NCBI GenBank assembly: GCA_902496845.1
Contig: CABVCJ010000049.1
Location: 1-14,056 of the forward strand
Source: an uncultured Collinsella sp.
Lineage (GTDB): Bacteria; Actinomycetota; Coriobacteriia; Coriobacteriales; Coriobacteriaceae
Direction: 5' to 3'
Length of the DNA: 14,056 bases
Below are positions 7,626 to 14,056 of this stretch, piece after piece. The notes beneath the pieces were generated by a model, which was not told the DNA's origin, searched no databases, and was given only the letters and a program-made list of their open reading frames with translations. A program made the translations under genes and the position numbers. Every line of letters starts with the position of its first letter. Position 1 is the first letter of the stretch.

Positions 7626-9542
7626 ATGGAAGAGGCCTATCGTCAAGCACGCAAGCGCGGCGAGCAAGGACGTCGACGCGCCATTAGTCAAAGCGAGCAT
7701 CCGTATCTCACGGACCTCGATAGCTTGGTTGCCCAGCTCCCCTTAGGCCAGCGAGAGAATGTCGGCCTGAGAGACATTCCACTCGAAATGGTCGTCGGTA
7801 CGGTTACCAAGGGCCGTCAGTCGGCCTTTTCATGCAACTTTATGCCCTTGCTGCCGTTTAGCACGGAGTTCGCCCGCAAGTGGTCCAACCTCTACGACAT
7901 CCAGGTGACCGAGGGCTATCGCGATCCCGTCATCGTCACCGAGTTCATGCATCGGTTTTACGTCCAAGAGGGCAACAAGCGCGTCAGTGTCCTCAAATTC
8001 CTGGACGCCCCGACGGTTTCGGCCAAGGTCACCCGTCTCTACCCAGGCACATGGGATTCCGTCGAAAGCCGCCTGTACGGTGAGTTCTGCGCGTTTTGGC
8101 GCGTCTGCCCCCTATACGAGATCGAGTTCTCGCGCGAGGGAAGCTACGAGACGCTCTCCAAGATGCTCGGTCAGGACCTTATCGAAAAATGGCCGCAGAA
8201 AAAGGTCGACTACCTGCGCCACACCTTCCTGCTCTTTAAGCGCGCCTACCTTCGCGCGGGCGGCGACCACCTGGACATTACGCCCGCCGACGCTATGCTC
8301 GTCTACCTCAATGTGTACAACCAGGACCGCCTGCTGGATACGCCGACGGATATCGTCGTAAACCGCCTGTGTAAGATTTGGCGTGAGCTGGTCATTGCCG
8401 GCAAAAATAACGAGGACAAGGTCGATCTTGTCGAAGCACCGAGCGTCGATGAGGAAGAGTCACCCGCCAAGTCCACCTCCGGCGTGCTCAACTTCTTTAT
8501 GGGCAAGACCGTCTATTCGGCGGCCAATCCCCTGCGCATCGCCTTTATCCATGAGTTCCCCTGTGCGACGTCGAGCTGGGACAGCCTGCACGACCAAGGG
8601 CGTCAGTATCTCGATGAGCATTTTGGCGGTATCGTGCGCACCGAGGCGTTCGAGGACTGCCACGATCCGGACGTGTTCTACGCCGCCGTGGAAACGGCTG
8701 TCAAACATGGAGACAGCGTCATCTTCTCGACCTCGCACCGCCTGATGGAATACACGCTCAGAGCAGCCGTTGAGCATCCCCAGTTGCGGTTCCTCAACTG
8801 CTCTATCGGCCTTCCCCATCAAAGCGTGCGCTCGTATTTTGGAAAGATGTACGAGGCAAAATTTCTACTGGGCGCCCTTGCGGCCAGCATGGCGGACAAC
8901 CACCGCATCGGTTACCACGCGTCGGTCTTCGCCTCGGGCGCACTCAGCGAGATCAACGCCTTTGCGATTGGCGCCTCGCTGCTCGACCCCCGCGCGCAAA
9001 TTATCCTGACCTGGGGCGATGTGCCCGCCGGAGGCCTTGCCGACGCCATGCGCCGCGAAGGTGTAAGCGTCATGTCCGGCGCCGACATGTCAAAGCCGCT
9101 CGAAGACCCCACGGCCTACGGACTCCACCGCTTGGTCGATGGCAAGGTTGCCGGCATTGCCATGCCGGTATGGAACTGGGGCCGTTACTACGAGCTTATC
9201 GTGCGAAGCCTGCTGCATGGCACCTGGGATGAGACCAGTGACGACAGCCAGGTTCGCGCCGTCAACTACTGGTATGGCATGAGTTCGGGCGTTATCGATA
9301 TTCGCTACGCTCCAGGCCTGCCCTATCAGACGCGCAAGCTCGTTCAGCTACTGCGCAATGGGATTGTCGAGGGCTCCATCAATCCATTTGGCGGCGAGCT
9401 CCATAGCCAAGACGGCGTGGTGCAGATCGAAGGCTTTCCCCCACTGCCGAGCACGCAAATCGTCGAGATGGACTGGCTGGCAGACAACGTGGTGGGCACC
9501 ATTCCGCAGCCCGACGATGAGCCGAAGGTCCGCGCCCTATGA
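7626..9542 (+). CDS. Cytosolic ParB-like / BMP-type substrate-binding fusion protein
   Basis: Protein of 638 residues with no signal peptide, lipobox or membrane segment, so it should stay in the cytosol. The N-terminal third contains DPVIVTEFMHRFYVQEGNKR (100-119) followed by VSVLKF, which resembles the ParB/Srx-type fold where the substrate loop reads DGxxR; GNKR at 116-119 takes that place. A helical middle part (about 170-260) and an acidic linker (about 262-283) lead to a BMP/Med-like periplasmic-binding domain (about 303-600: LRIAFIHEF, SYFGKMYEAKFLLGALAAS, VWNWGRYYELIVRSLL). BMP domains usually bind nucleosides outside the cell, so an intracellular sensor of a nucleoside-like ligand is conceivable. 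AAGGGAG at 7612-7618 supports the start. The stop overlaps the next start codon (ATGA), so the two proteins are probably made together. Function is unknown. Confidence 0.78.
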   Translation: MEEAYRQARKRGEQGRRRAISQSEHPYLTDLDSLVAQLPLGQRENVGLRDIPLEMVVGTVTKGRQSAFSCNFMPLLPFSTEFARKWSNLYDIQVTEGYRDPVIVTEFMHRFYVQEGNKRVSVLKFLDAPTVSAKVTRLYPGTWDSVESRLYGEFCAFWRVCPLYEIEFSREGSYETLSKMLGQDLIEKWPQKKVDYLRHTFLLFKRAYLRAGGDHLDITPADAMLVYLNVYNQDRLLDTPTDIVVNRLCKIWRELVIAGKNNEDKVDLVEAPSVDEEESPAKSTSGVLNFFMGKTVYSAANPLRIAFIHEFPCATSSWDSLHDQGRQYLDEHFGGIVRTEAFEDCHDPDVFYAAVETAVKHGDSVIFSTSHRLMEYTLRAAVEHPQLRFLNCSIGLPHQSVRSYFGKMYEAKFLLGALAASMADNHRIGYHASVFASGALSEINAFAIGASLLDPRAQIILTWGDVPAGGLADAMRREGVSVMSGADMSKPLEDPTAYGLHRLVDGKVAGIAMPVWNWGRYYELIVRSLLHGTWDETSDDSQVRAVNYWYGMSSGVIDIRYAPGLPYQTRKLVQLLRNGIVEGSINPFGGELHSQDGVVQIEGFPPLPSTQIVEMDWLADNVVGTIPQPDDEPKVRAL

Positions 9543-10249
9543 AAATCCTTGCCATAGCCGATACCGAAGAACGATGCCTTTGGGAGTGCTTTCGCAAAGA
9601 ACGCTTTGAGGGTGTCGACCTGATTTTGTCCGCTGGCGATCTGGACCCGGACTATCTTGAGTTTTTGGTCACGGTCATCAACAAACCGCTCATCTACGTA
9701 CGCGGCAATCACGATGACCGCTACGCACGTCATGCACCGGGCGGCTGTATCTGTGTCGAAGACACCGTGTACGTGTATCGCGGCGTCCGCATTGCGGGGC
9801 TTGGCGGCTCCATGCGCTACCGAGATGGCGCCAACATGTACACCGAGCGCGAGATGGCCAAGCGCGTGCGAAAGCTGTCCCGCAAAGTGAAGATGGTCGG
9901 CGGCTGCGACATATTGCTCACCCATGCGCCCGCCGCCGGCGTGGGCGATCTGGACGATCTGCCACATCGAGGATTCGAATGCTTTAACACAGCGCTCGAG
10001 TCCTGGAATCCCGACTACATGGTGCACGGGCATGTGCACCAATGCTATGGTCGCGACTTTCAACGTGAGCGTCAGCACGCATGCGGGGCAACGATCATCA
10101 ACGCCTGCGGCTATACGCAGTTTGAGCTGGACGAAGCGCGCTACCCCATCCGTGGCTGGCAGGCAGCCTGGCTCAATTCGCAAACCATGCGTCGCGAACT
10201 CAAGCGCCACGAGGCTATCGAGTCCTCAACCGCTAGAACACCCTGGTAA
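9539..10249 (+). CDS. Calcineurin-like metallophosphoesterase, variant metal motif
   Basis: Cytosolic phosphoesterase-fold protein of 236 residues. Motifs in order are ADTE (Asp8, Glu10), AGD (Asp34), RGNHDD (Asn57, His58, Asp59), LLTHAP (His129) and HGHVH (His165, His167). The first motif is normally D-x-H; here the histidine is replaced by Glu10, while all other metal ligands are present, so metal choice or activity may differ. The region around 100-120 is charged and helical, and the tail from about 215 is basic and probably flexible. The start codon overlaps the stop of the ParB-like/BMP-like gene by four bases, so the two products likely work in one process. Substrate is unknown; YfcE-like phosphodiesterases are the nearest family I can name. 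Its stop codon runs into repeat C. Confidence 0.85.
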   Translation: MKILAIADTEERCLWECFRKERFEGVDLILSAGDLDPDYLEFLVTVINKPLIYVRGNHDDRYARHAPGGCICVEDTVYVYRGVRIAGLGGSMRYRDGANMYTEREMAKRVRKLSRKVKMVGGCDILLTHAPAAGVGDLDDLPHRGFECFNTALESWNPDYMVHGHVHQCYGRDFQRERQHACGATIINACGYTQFELDEARYPIRGWQAAWLNSQTMRRELKRHEAIESSTARTPW

Positions 10250-10288
10250 CCACCTTAAAGGGGGCACTGTCCCCTTTAAGGTGGTTTT
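10248..10288 (-). repeat. Palindromic repeat element, copy C (inverted and diverged)
   Basis: A perfect 16-bp stem (10248-10263 with 10271-10286) has a 7-base loop and TTTT on the plus side, so it can end transcription of the phosphoesterase gene. Read on the minus strand it aligns with copies A and B: AAACCACC, then AAAGGGGACAG, then the closing GGTGGTT. Where A and B have AC/GT in the stem, C has TT/AA, so both arms changed together. The element begins inside the TAA stop of the upstream gene, as copy B does. Confidence 0.82.
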
Positions 10289-10299
10289 AACGCGATAGC

Positions 10300-10338
10300 A
10301 AGAAACCCGGTCCTGCACGAGACAGAACCGGGTTTCTT
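10300..10338 (-). terminator. Terminator of the ribosomal-protein block (after rplA)
   Basis: A 12-bp perfect stem (10300-10311 with 10327-10338), extended by three more pairs after one mismatch, lies 36 bases past the rplA stop. On the minus strand it ends in GGGTTTCTT. It faces repeat C across 11 bases, so the two converging transcription units are separated by back-to-back hairpins. Confidence 0.82.
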
Positions 10339-10374
10339 TAGCAATGCTTGCTTTGCTCAGGCAGTAAATAAAAG

Positions 10375-11082
10375 TTACTCAGCCAGGAAGTCGCGCTGGA
10401 TAGCGGGATCAACCTTGATGCCAGGGCCCATGGTGGAAGACACGGAGATGGACTTAACGTACTTGCCCTTAGCAGAAGAGGGCTTGACGCGCAGGATCTC
10501 GGTGTACAGGGCAGCGTAGTTCTCGACGAGCTGCTGCTCGGAGAAGGACTTCTTGCCCAGGGGCACGTGGCAGATGCCGTAGCGGTCGGCGCGATACTCA
10601 ACGCGGCCGGCCTTGAGCTCGGAGACCATCTTGGCGACGTCCATGGTCACGGTGCCGAGCTTAGGGTTCGGCATGAGGCCACGGGGACCAAGGATCTTAC
10701 CGATGCGGCCAACCTTGGCCATCATGTTCGGCGTAGCGATAGCGGCGTCGAAGTTGATCTCGCCCTTCTGGATCTGGGCGACGAGCTCGTCGGAACCGAT
10801 GATGTCGGCGCCGGCAGCCTCGGCCTCGCGGGCCTTCTCGCCCTCGGCGAAGACGGCAACACGAATGGTCTTGCCGGTGCCGTGGGGCAGGGAGATGGAG
10901 CCGCGGATGTTCTGGTCGGCCTTACGAGTATCGACGCCCAGACGGAAGTGGGCCTCGACGGTCTCGTCGAACTTGGCGGTGTCGAGCTCCTTGATGAGCT
11001 TGGCAGCCTGAAGGGGGGTGTAGAGCGTGGCGCGGTCGATCTTCTCGGCAGCGGCGTTATAGCTCTTACCATGCTTAGCCAT
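10375..11082 (-). CDS. rplA: 50S ribosomal protein L1
   Basis: Primary binder of 23S rRNA in the L1 stalk, 235 residues, normal for the family. The start MAKHGKSYNAAAEKI, the central GPRGLMPNPKLGTVT loop and the ending GPGIKVDP are L1 hallmarks. ATG at 11082 is preferred to an in-frame ATG two codons upstream (11088), because AGGAGG on the minus strand lies 8 bases before it and only 2 before the other, and because L1 proteins begin MAKHGK. It is the last gene of the block: a terminator follows, and rplJ/rplL, its usual followers, are absent. L1 in other bacteria represses its own operon by binding mRNA; hairpins just upstream may serve this. Confidence 0.97.
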   Translation of the reverse strand: MAKHGKSYNAAAEKIDRATLYTPLQAAKLIKELDTAKFDETVEAHFRLGVDTRKADQNIRGSISLPHGTGKTIRVAVFAEGEKAREAEAAGADIIGSDELVAQIQKGEINFDAAIATPNMMAKVGRIGKILGPRGLMPNPKLGTVTMDVAKMVSELKAGRVEYRADRYGICHVPLGKKSFSEQQLVENYAALYTEILRVKPSSAKGKYVKSISVSSTMGPGIKVDPAIQRDFLAE

Positions 11083-11132
11083 GTGCATTACCTCCTGTGG
11101 TTAAACGGGCGCGAGCCCTCCCACATCGTATC

Positions 11133-11182
11133 GTGTGCCCTATTGCACACATTTAACGGGCGCCCCGGTTGGAGCACCCGTC
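11133..11182 (-). other. Two hairpins in the rplK-rplA intercistronic region
   Basis: On the minus strand, just after the rplK stop, an 11-bp stem with two G-T pairs (11169-11181 region with 11156-11166) closes on an AACC loop. It is followed by a second hairpin, GTGTGC paired with GCACAC (11133-11138 and 11145-11150). No T run follows either. They could be a processing site, a partial attenuator, or an L1-binding target; the sequence alone does not decide. Confidence 0.5.
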
Positions 11183-11199
11183 GTTACCAAAAGAAATCG

Positions 11200-11628
11200 C
11201 TACTCAGCGATGGTGACGCCCATGGAACGGGCAGTACCGGCGATGATCTTCTTGGCGGCGTCAATGTCGTTGGCATTGAGGTCCGGCATCTTGATCTCGG
11301 CGATCTTGGTGAGCTGCTCCTGGGAGAGCTGACCAACCTTGTCGGCCTGGGGCTTAGCGGAACCAGACTTAAGGTTCAGCTCCTTCTTGATGAGGTGAGC
11401 CGCCGGCGGGGTCTTGGTGATGAAGGAGAAGGACTTATCCTCGAAGACAGTGATCTCAACGGGGATGATGTCGCCCTTCTTGTCCTGCGTCTCGGCGTTA
11501 AAGGCCTGGCAGAACTGCATGATGTTCACGCCAGCTGCGCCCAGGGCGGGGCCGACGGGAGGAGCGGGGTTAGCTGCACCAGCAGGAATCTGGAGCTTAA
11601 TGACGTTGGCAACCTTCTTCTCAGCCAT
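11200..11628 (-). CDS. rplK: 50S ribosomal protein L11
   Basis: Component of the GTPase-associated centre of the large subunit, 142 residues. The N-terminal domain starts MAEKKVANVIKLQIPAG and contains the proline-rich PPVGPALGAAGVNIMQFC, the best-known L11 signature. The rRNA-binding C-terminal domain carries LNLKSGS and the ending IIAGTARSMGV. Start 11628 is chosen over an ATG two codons upstream because AAAGGA on the minus strand lies 6 bases before it and touches the other. Preceded by nusG (gap 120 bases) and followed by rplA (gap 117 bases). Confidence 0.97.
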   Translation of the reverse strand: MAEKKVANVIKLQIPAGAANPAPPVGPALGAAGVNIMQFCQAFNAETQDKKGDIIPVEITVFEDKSFSFITKTPPAAHLIKKELNLKSGSAKPQADKVGQLSQEQLTKIAEIKMPDLNANDIDAAKKIIAGTARSMGVTIAE

Positions 11629-11748
11629 GGTCATTCCTTTCGAATCACGAGTGTGAAGTACTTGCTATATCGTAAGCACGCACGTGTTAGAAGCACTCCT
11701 GAGATGAGCAGTCACAGAAGAAGCACGCTCGCGCGAACGGACGAAAAC

Positions 11749-12285
11749 TTAAGCGATGACAGCGACCTGGTTAAAGTCGAGCTCGACCGGCGTCTCACGG
11801 CCAAAGATCATCAGGGTGACCTTCAGCTTGCCTGCCTCGGTGTTAACCTCGGAGACCTTGCCATCAAAGTCGGTAAGCGGGCCATCAGTGACGCGGACGG
11901 ACGTGCCGACCTCAATATCAACCGAGGTGCGCTTGGGCGAATCGCCCTTACCGGGACGACGAGTCATCTTATTGTACTCGTCGCGGGAAAGCGGAGCGGG
12001 CTTGCCATTGCCGCCCAGGAAACCGGTGACACCGGGCGTGTTGCGAACACACGTCCACGCATCGTCATCCATCTCCATGCGAACCAGGACATAACCCGGG
12101 AAGATCTTGGAATCCTTGGTCTCGCGCTTGCCACCCTCTTTGATCTCGGTGACGCGCTCCATAGGAATCTCGATATCAAAGATACGGTCCTGCATGCCCA
12201 TGGTCTCGATGCGATGCTCGAGATCGGACTTAACGCGGTTCTCGTATCCAGAGTAAGTGTGAACGACGTACCAACGCTTAGACAT
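11749..12285 (-). CDS. nusG: Transcription termination/antitermination protein NusG
   Basis: General elongation factor of 178 residues that binds RNA polymerase and links it to the ribosome or Rho. The NGN domain covers about 3-110 (KRWYVVHTYSGYENRVKSDL, then FPGYVLVRMEMDDDAW and VRNTPGVTGFLGG). A flexible linker (about 108-122) leads to the KOW domain (about 125-178; VRVTDGPLTDFDGKVSEVN). Its ATG is only three bases from the secE stop, and its ribosome site GAGGGG (12293-12298) lies in the end of secE, so the two are translationally linked. Length and domains are standard. Confidence 0.97.
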   Translation of the reverse strand: MSKRWYVVHTYSGYENRVKSDLEHRIETMGMQDRIFDIEIPMERVTEIKEGGKRETKDSKIFPGYVLVRMEMDDDAWTCVRNTPGVTGFLGGNGKPAPLSRDEYNKMTRRPGKGDSPKRTSVDIEVGTSVRVTDGPLTDFDGKVSEVNTEAGKLKVTLMIFGRETPVELDFNQVAVIA

Positions 12286-12288
12286 GGT

Positions 12289-12627
12289 TTAGCCCCTCAA
12301 TCCAGAGAACAGAGCAAGAGCCTCGCCAAAGCCAGCATCGAGCAGAGCGATGACGACGCCGACGACGATCAGAGAAGCGCAAACGACGACCGAGTAGTTC
12401 ACGAGCTCCTTCTTATCGGGCCACGTGACACGCTTCATCTCGGACTTCACCGAAGCGAAATACTTCTTGGTGCGGGCGAAGAAACCAGGCTTCTCATTCT
12501 TCTTGGACTTCGCAGCCTTCTCGTTCTTCTTGGCAACGGCCTTCTTGGCCTCAACCTTGGAGTTGGCGGCAGCGTTGTTGGCAGGTGCCGGCTGCTGAGC
12601 CTTCTTCTTGTTCTTCTTGTTGGCCAT
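12289..12627 (-). CDS. secE: Preprotein translocase subunit SecE
   Basis: Small membrane subunit that stabilises SecY in the protein-export channel, 112 residues. Residues 1-47 are a low-complexity Lys/Ala/Asn/Gln extension that should lie in the cytosol. The conserved amphipathic helix follows with SVKSEMKRVTWPDKKEL (59-75), the diagnostic SecE signature, then one membrane helix (about 78-98). The minus-strand GGAGGT lies 7 bases before the ATG. SecE with a single helix and a charged extension is normal in Actinobacteria, where the extension differs greatly between species. Confidence 0.95.
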   Translation of the reverse strand: MANKKNKKKAQQPAPANNAAANSKVEAKKAVAKKNEKAAKSKKNEKPGFFARTKKYFASVKSEMKRVTWPDKKELVNYSVVVCASLIVVGVVIALLDAGFGEALALFSGLRG

Positions 12628-12666
12628 TTGGGTTACCTCCGCGCAATGCGCTTATACATGAGTAAA

Positions 12667-12694
12667 CCGTAAGCCCCCAATTGGGAGCTTACGG
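12667..12694 (-). terminator. Hairpin between tRNA-Trp and secE (weak terminator or processing site)
   Basis: A 12-bp stem (12667-12678 with 12683-12694, one G-T pair) closes on an AATT loop. On the minus strand only GTTTAC follows, so it is a poor terminator. It lies 9 bases after the tRNA 3' end and could mark RNase cleavage or partially terminate transcription before secE. No separate secE promoter is obvious in the 38 bases that follow. Confidence 0.5.
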
Positions 12695-12703
12695 AATAAT
12701 GAC

Positions 12704-12779
12704 TGGCACGCCAGGAAGGACTCGAACCCTCAACACTCGGTTTTGGAGACCGATGCTCTACCAATTGAACTACTGGCGT
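12704..12779 (-). tRNA. tRNA-Trp (CCA anticodon)
   Basis: A 76-base cloverleaf on the minus strand. The 7-bp acceptor stem pairs ACGCCAG (12779-12773) with CTGGCGT (12714-12708), followed by discriminator G and an encoded CCA (12706-12704). The T arm contains GGTTCGAGTCC. The anticodon CCA falls at 12746-12744, exactly position 34-36, in the loop CTCCAAA, which specifies tryptophan. Confidence 0.97.
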
Positions 12780-12792
12780 ATGTGACTAGAGA

Positions 12793-12942
12793 CTAGCGAG
12801 TCTCTTTGTGCAGCGTGTGGTGACGGCACCAGGGGCAATACTTCTTGATCTCCATACGATCAGGCATGTTCGACTTGTTCTTGGTGGTCGTATAGTTGCG
12901 GCGCTTGCACTCAGTGCACGCAAGAGTAACTAGAGTACGCAT
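12793..12942 (-). CDS. rpmG: 50S ribosomal protein L33, zinc-binding form
   Basis: A 49-residue large-subunit protein encoded between tuf and tRNA-Trp. It begins MRTLVTLACTECKRRNYTTT and ends CPWCRHHTLHKETR. Four cysteines in two C-x-x-C pairs (Cys9/Cys12 and Cys36/Cys39) show this is the zinc-binding (C+) form. The minus-strand GAAAGG lies about 10 bases before the ATG. Gene order rpmG, tRNA-Trp, secE, nusG is common in many Gram-positive bacteria, supporting the call. Confidence 0.96.
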   Translation of the reverse strand: MRTLVTLACTECKRRNYTTTKNKSNMPDRMEIKKYCPWCRHHTLHKETR

Positions 12943-12987
12943 TTATCCTGAACCTTTCATTTCCGCCCCGTACGGGCACGAGTTGGT

Positions 12988-13017
12988 ACTTTATCAGCTC
13001 TACGTAAGTGCTGTCAA
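12988..13017 (-). promoter_or_regulatory. Candidate promoter of rpmG-tRNA-Trp-secE-nusG-rplKA
   Basis: On the minus strand TTGACA (13017-13012) is a perfect -35 box. It is followed after 16 bases by GATAAA (12995-12990) or after 18 bases by TAAAGT (12993-12988). Transcription would begin about 40 bases before the rpmG start. The tuf terminator upstream means the block needs a promoter here. Confidence 0.65.
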
Positions 13018-13039
13018 TGAAAACCTCGAATCAATTGGT

Positions 13040-13088
13040 TCTCGCTGGATCCATTCATATTTGGAACACATCAATGAAGCCAGCGAGA
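13040..13088. repeat. Inverted repeat in the tuf-rpmG spacer
   Basis: TCTCGCTGG (13040-13048) and CCAGCGAGA (13080-13088) are exact inverted copies, 31 bases apart, with an inner pair TTCAT (13054-13058) and ATGAA (13074-13078). A smaller hairpin lies next to it (13105-13110 with 13120-13125). The stretch from 12943 to 13161 holds no gene I can recognise and no tRNA; these repeats and the rpmG promoter are its only visible content. Confidence 0.5.
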
Positions 13089-13161
13089 TCTAATCGATCC
13101 CTCACGCTCGGCTTAAGAGCGAGCGAAGCGCAATCGGCAGGGAACAAGCCCCGCGTAGAAA

Positions 13162-13192
13162 AGAACCCGGCACCCTATAAGTGCCGGGTTCT
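13162..13192 (-). terminator. Rho-independent terminator of tuf
   Basis: A perfect 12-bp GC-rich stem (13162-13173 with 13181-13192) closes on a 7-base loop. On the minus strand it ends in GGTTCTTTTC, giving a short T run. It lies 27 bases after the tuf stop. Confidence 0.9.
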
Positions 13193-13219
13193 CTAAGTCA
13201 GCTATATCAATGAGCTAAT

Positions 13220-14056
13220 TTACTCAATGATCGTGGAGACGATGCCCGAACCGACGGTGTGGCCACCCTCGCGGATAGCGAAGCGCAGGCCCTCCTCCAT
13301 GGCGATCGGGTGAATGAGGTCGCCCTCGATGGTGATGTGGTCACCAGGCATAGCCATCTCGGTGCCCTCGGGCAGCTTGACCGTACCGGTAACATCGGTG
13401 GTACGGAAGTAGAACTGAGGACGATAACCATCGAAGAACGGGGTGTGACGGCCGCCCTCCTCCTTGGTCAGAACGTAAATCTCGCCGGTGAACTTGGTGT
13501 GCGGGGTAACCGAACCGGGCTTGCAGAGAACCTGGCCGCGCTCGATGTCCTCGCGCTTGATGCCGCGGAGCAGCAGACCGACGTTGTCGCCAGCCTCACA
13601 GAAGTCCATGGACTTACGGAACATCTCGATACCGGTAACGACGGTGTTCTGGGTATCCTTGATGCCGACGATCTCGACGGGCTCGTTGAGCTTGAGCTCA
13701 CCGCGCTCGACACGGCCGGTAGCAACGGTACCACGGCCGGAGATGGTCATAACGTCCTCAACGGCCATCAGGAAGGGGAGGTCGTTGTTACGAGCAGGCG
13801 TCGGGATGTACTCGTCGACAGCCTTCATGAGCTCGCGGATAGCGTCCATCCACTTGGCGTCGCCCTCGAGAGCGCCCAGAGCGGAACCACGGATGACGGG
13901 GATGTCGTCGCCGGGGAAATCGTACTCGGAGAGGAGCTCACGGGTCTCCATCTCGACGAGGTCGATGAGCTCGTCATCGTCGACCATGTCGCACTTGTTC
14001 AGGAAGACGACGATGTAGGGAACGCCGACCTGACGAGCGAGCAGGATGTGCTCGCG
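13220..14056 (-). CDS. tuf: Elongation factor Tu, C-terminal two thirds (5' end outside window)
   Basis: GTPase that brings aminoacyl-tRNA to the ribosome. The frame is open to the window edge and gives 278 residues of a protein of about 395, so roughly the last 70 percent. It begins REHILLARQVGVPYIVV, holds the G4 guanine motif NKCD (13999-13988) and G5 GSAL, then domain 2 (FLMAVEDVMTISGRGTVATG, GRVERGEL) and domain 3 with EGGRHTPFFDGYRPQFYFR, and ends GSGIVSTIIE. No break or unusual residue is visible. The switch and P-loop regions are off the window. Its own terminator separates it from rpmG downstream. Confidence 0.97.
   Translation of the reverse strand, partial: REHILLARQVGVPYIVVFLNKCDMVDDDELIDLVEMETRELLSEYDFPGDDIPVIRGSALGALEGDAKWMDAIRELMKAVDEYIPTPARNNDLPFLMAVEDVMTISGRGTVATGRVERGELKLNEPVEIVGIKDTQNTVVTGIEMFRKSMDFCEAGDNVGLLLRGIKREDIERGQVLCKPGSVTPHTKFTGEIYVLTKEEGGRHTPFFDGYRPQFYFRTTDVTGTVKLPEGTEMAMPGDHITIEGDLIHPIAMEEGLRFAIREGGHTVGSGIVSTIIE

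Noticed and set aside
11671..11726. Three AAGCAC hexamers in the nusG-rplK spacer
   Set aside because: Spacing is irregular (17 and 30 bases), flanks differ, and a six-base motif this short can recur by chance.
10567..12672. A 701-residue open frame on the plus strand across rplA, rplK, nusG and secE
   Set aside because: It runs antisense to four certain genes, has low-complexity Leu/Gly/Asp composition typical of a GC-rich shadow frame, shows no recognisable domain and even crosses intergenic DNA.
1..14056. CRISPR array, insertion sequence, prophage or toxin-antitoxin pair
   Set aside because: No regularly spaced repeats, no transposase or integrase motifs and no small paired genes were found on either strand.

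Overview
The window reads as chromosomal DNA from a GC-rich, Gram-positive bacterium. The best guess is an actinobacterial gut anaerobe of the Coriobacteriia (Collinsella-like). This rests on codon and protein style, a wall-sorting tail on the 5'-nucleotidase, a lysine/alanine-rich SecE extension, and palindromic GGGGACAG elements that I associate from memory with Collinsella. The assignment is an inference. No phage, insertion sequence or CRISPR array is visible.

Layout. Bases 1-443 are the 3' end of asnS, closed by a strong terminator. A WYL-type transcription regulator follows (703-1485). Next is a three-gene ABC importer operon of the TrpXYZ type (1646-4540): a lipoprotein, a permease and an ATPase. 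It has a candidate promoter and inverted repeat in front, and an internal hairpin between lipoprotein and permease. Then come a secreted, wall-sorted 5'-nucleotidase (4613-6637), an MscS-type channel (6766-7533), and a translationally coupled pair: a cytosolic ParB-like/BMP-like fusion protein (7626-9542) and a variant metallophosphoesterase (9539-10249).

The right third is on the minus strand and is a core translation/secretion block. In transcription order it is tuf (partial), rpmG, tRNA-Trp, secE, nusG, rplK, rplA. It ends in a terminator facing the plus-strand genes. The usual next genes, rplJ and rplL, do not follow rplA.

The most notable signals are: three palindromic elements at the 3' ends of plus-strand genes (two identical over 40 bases, the third inverted, with matching changes in both stem arms); the ParB-like/BMP-like fusion without a signal peptide, coupled to a phosphoesterase whose first metal motif is D-x-E instead of D-x-H; a non-canonical LVATG sorting motif; and hairpins between rplK and rplA and upstream of rpmG. 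None of these proves a new system. The coupled fusion/phosphoesterase pair is the best candidate for unexplored biology.
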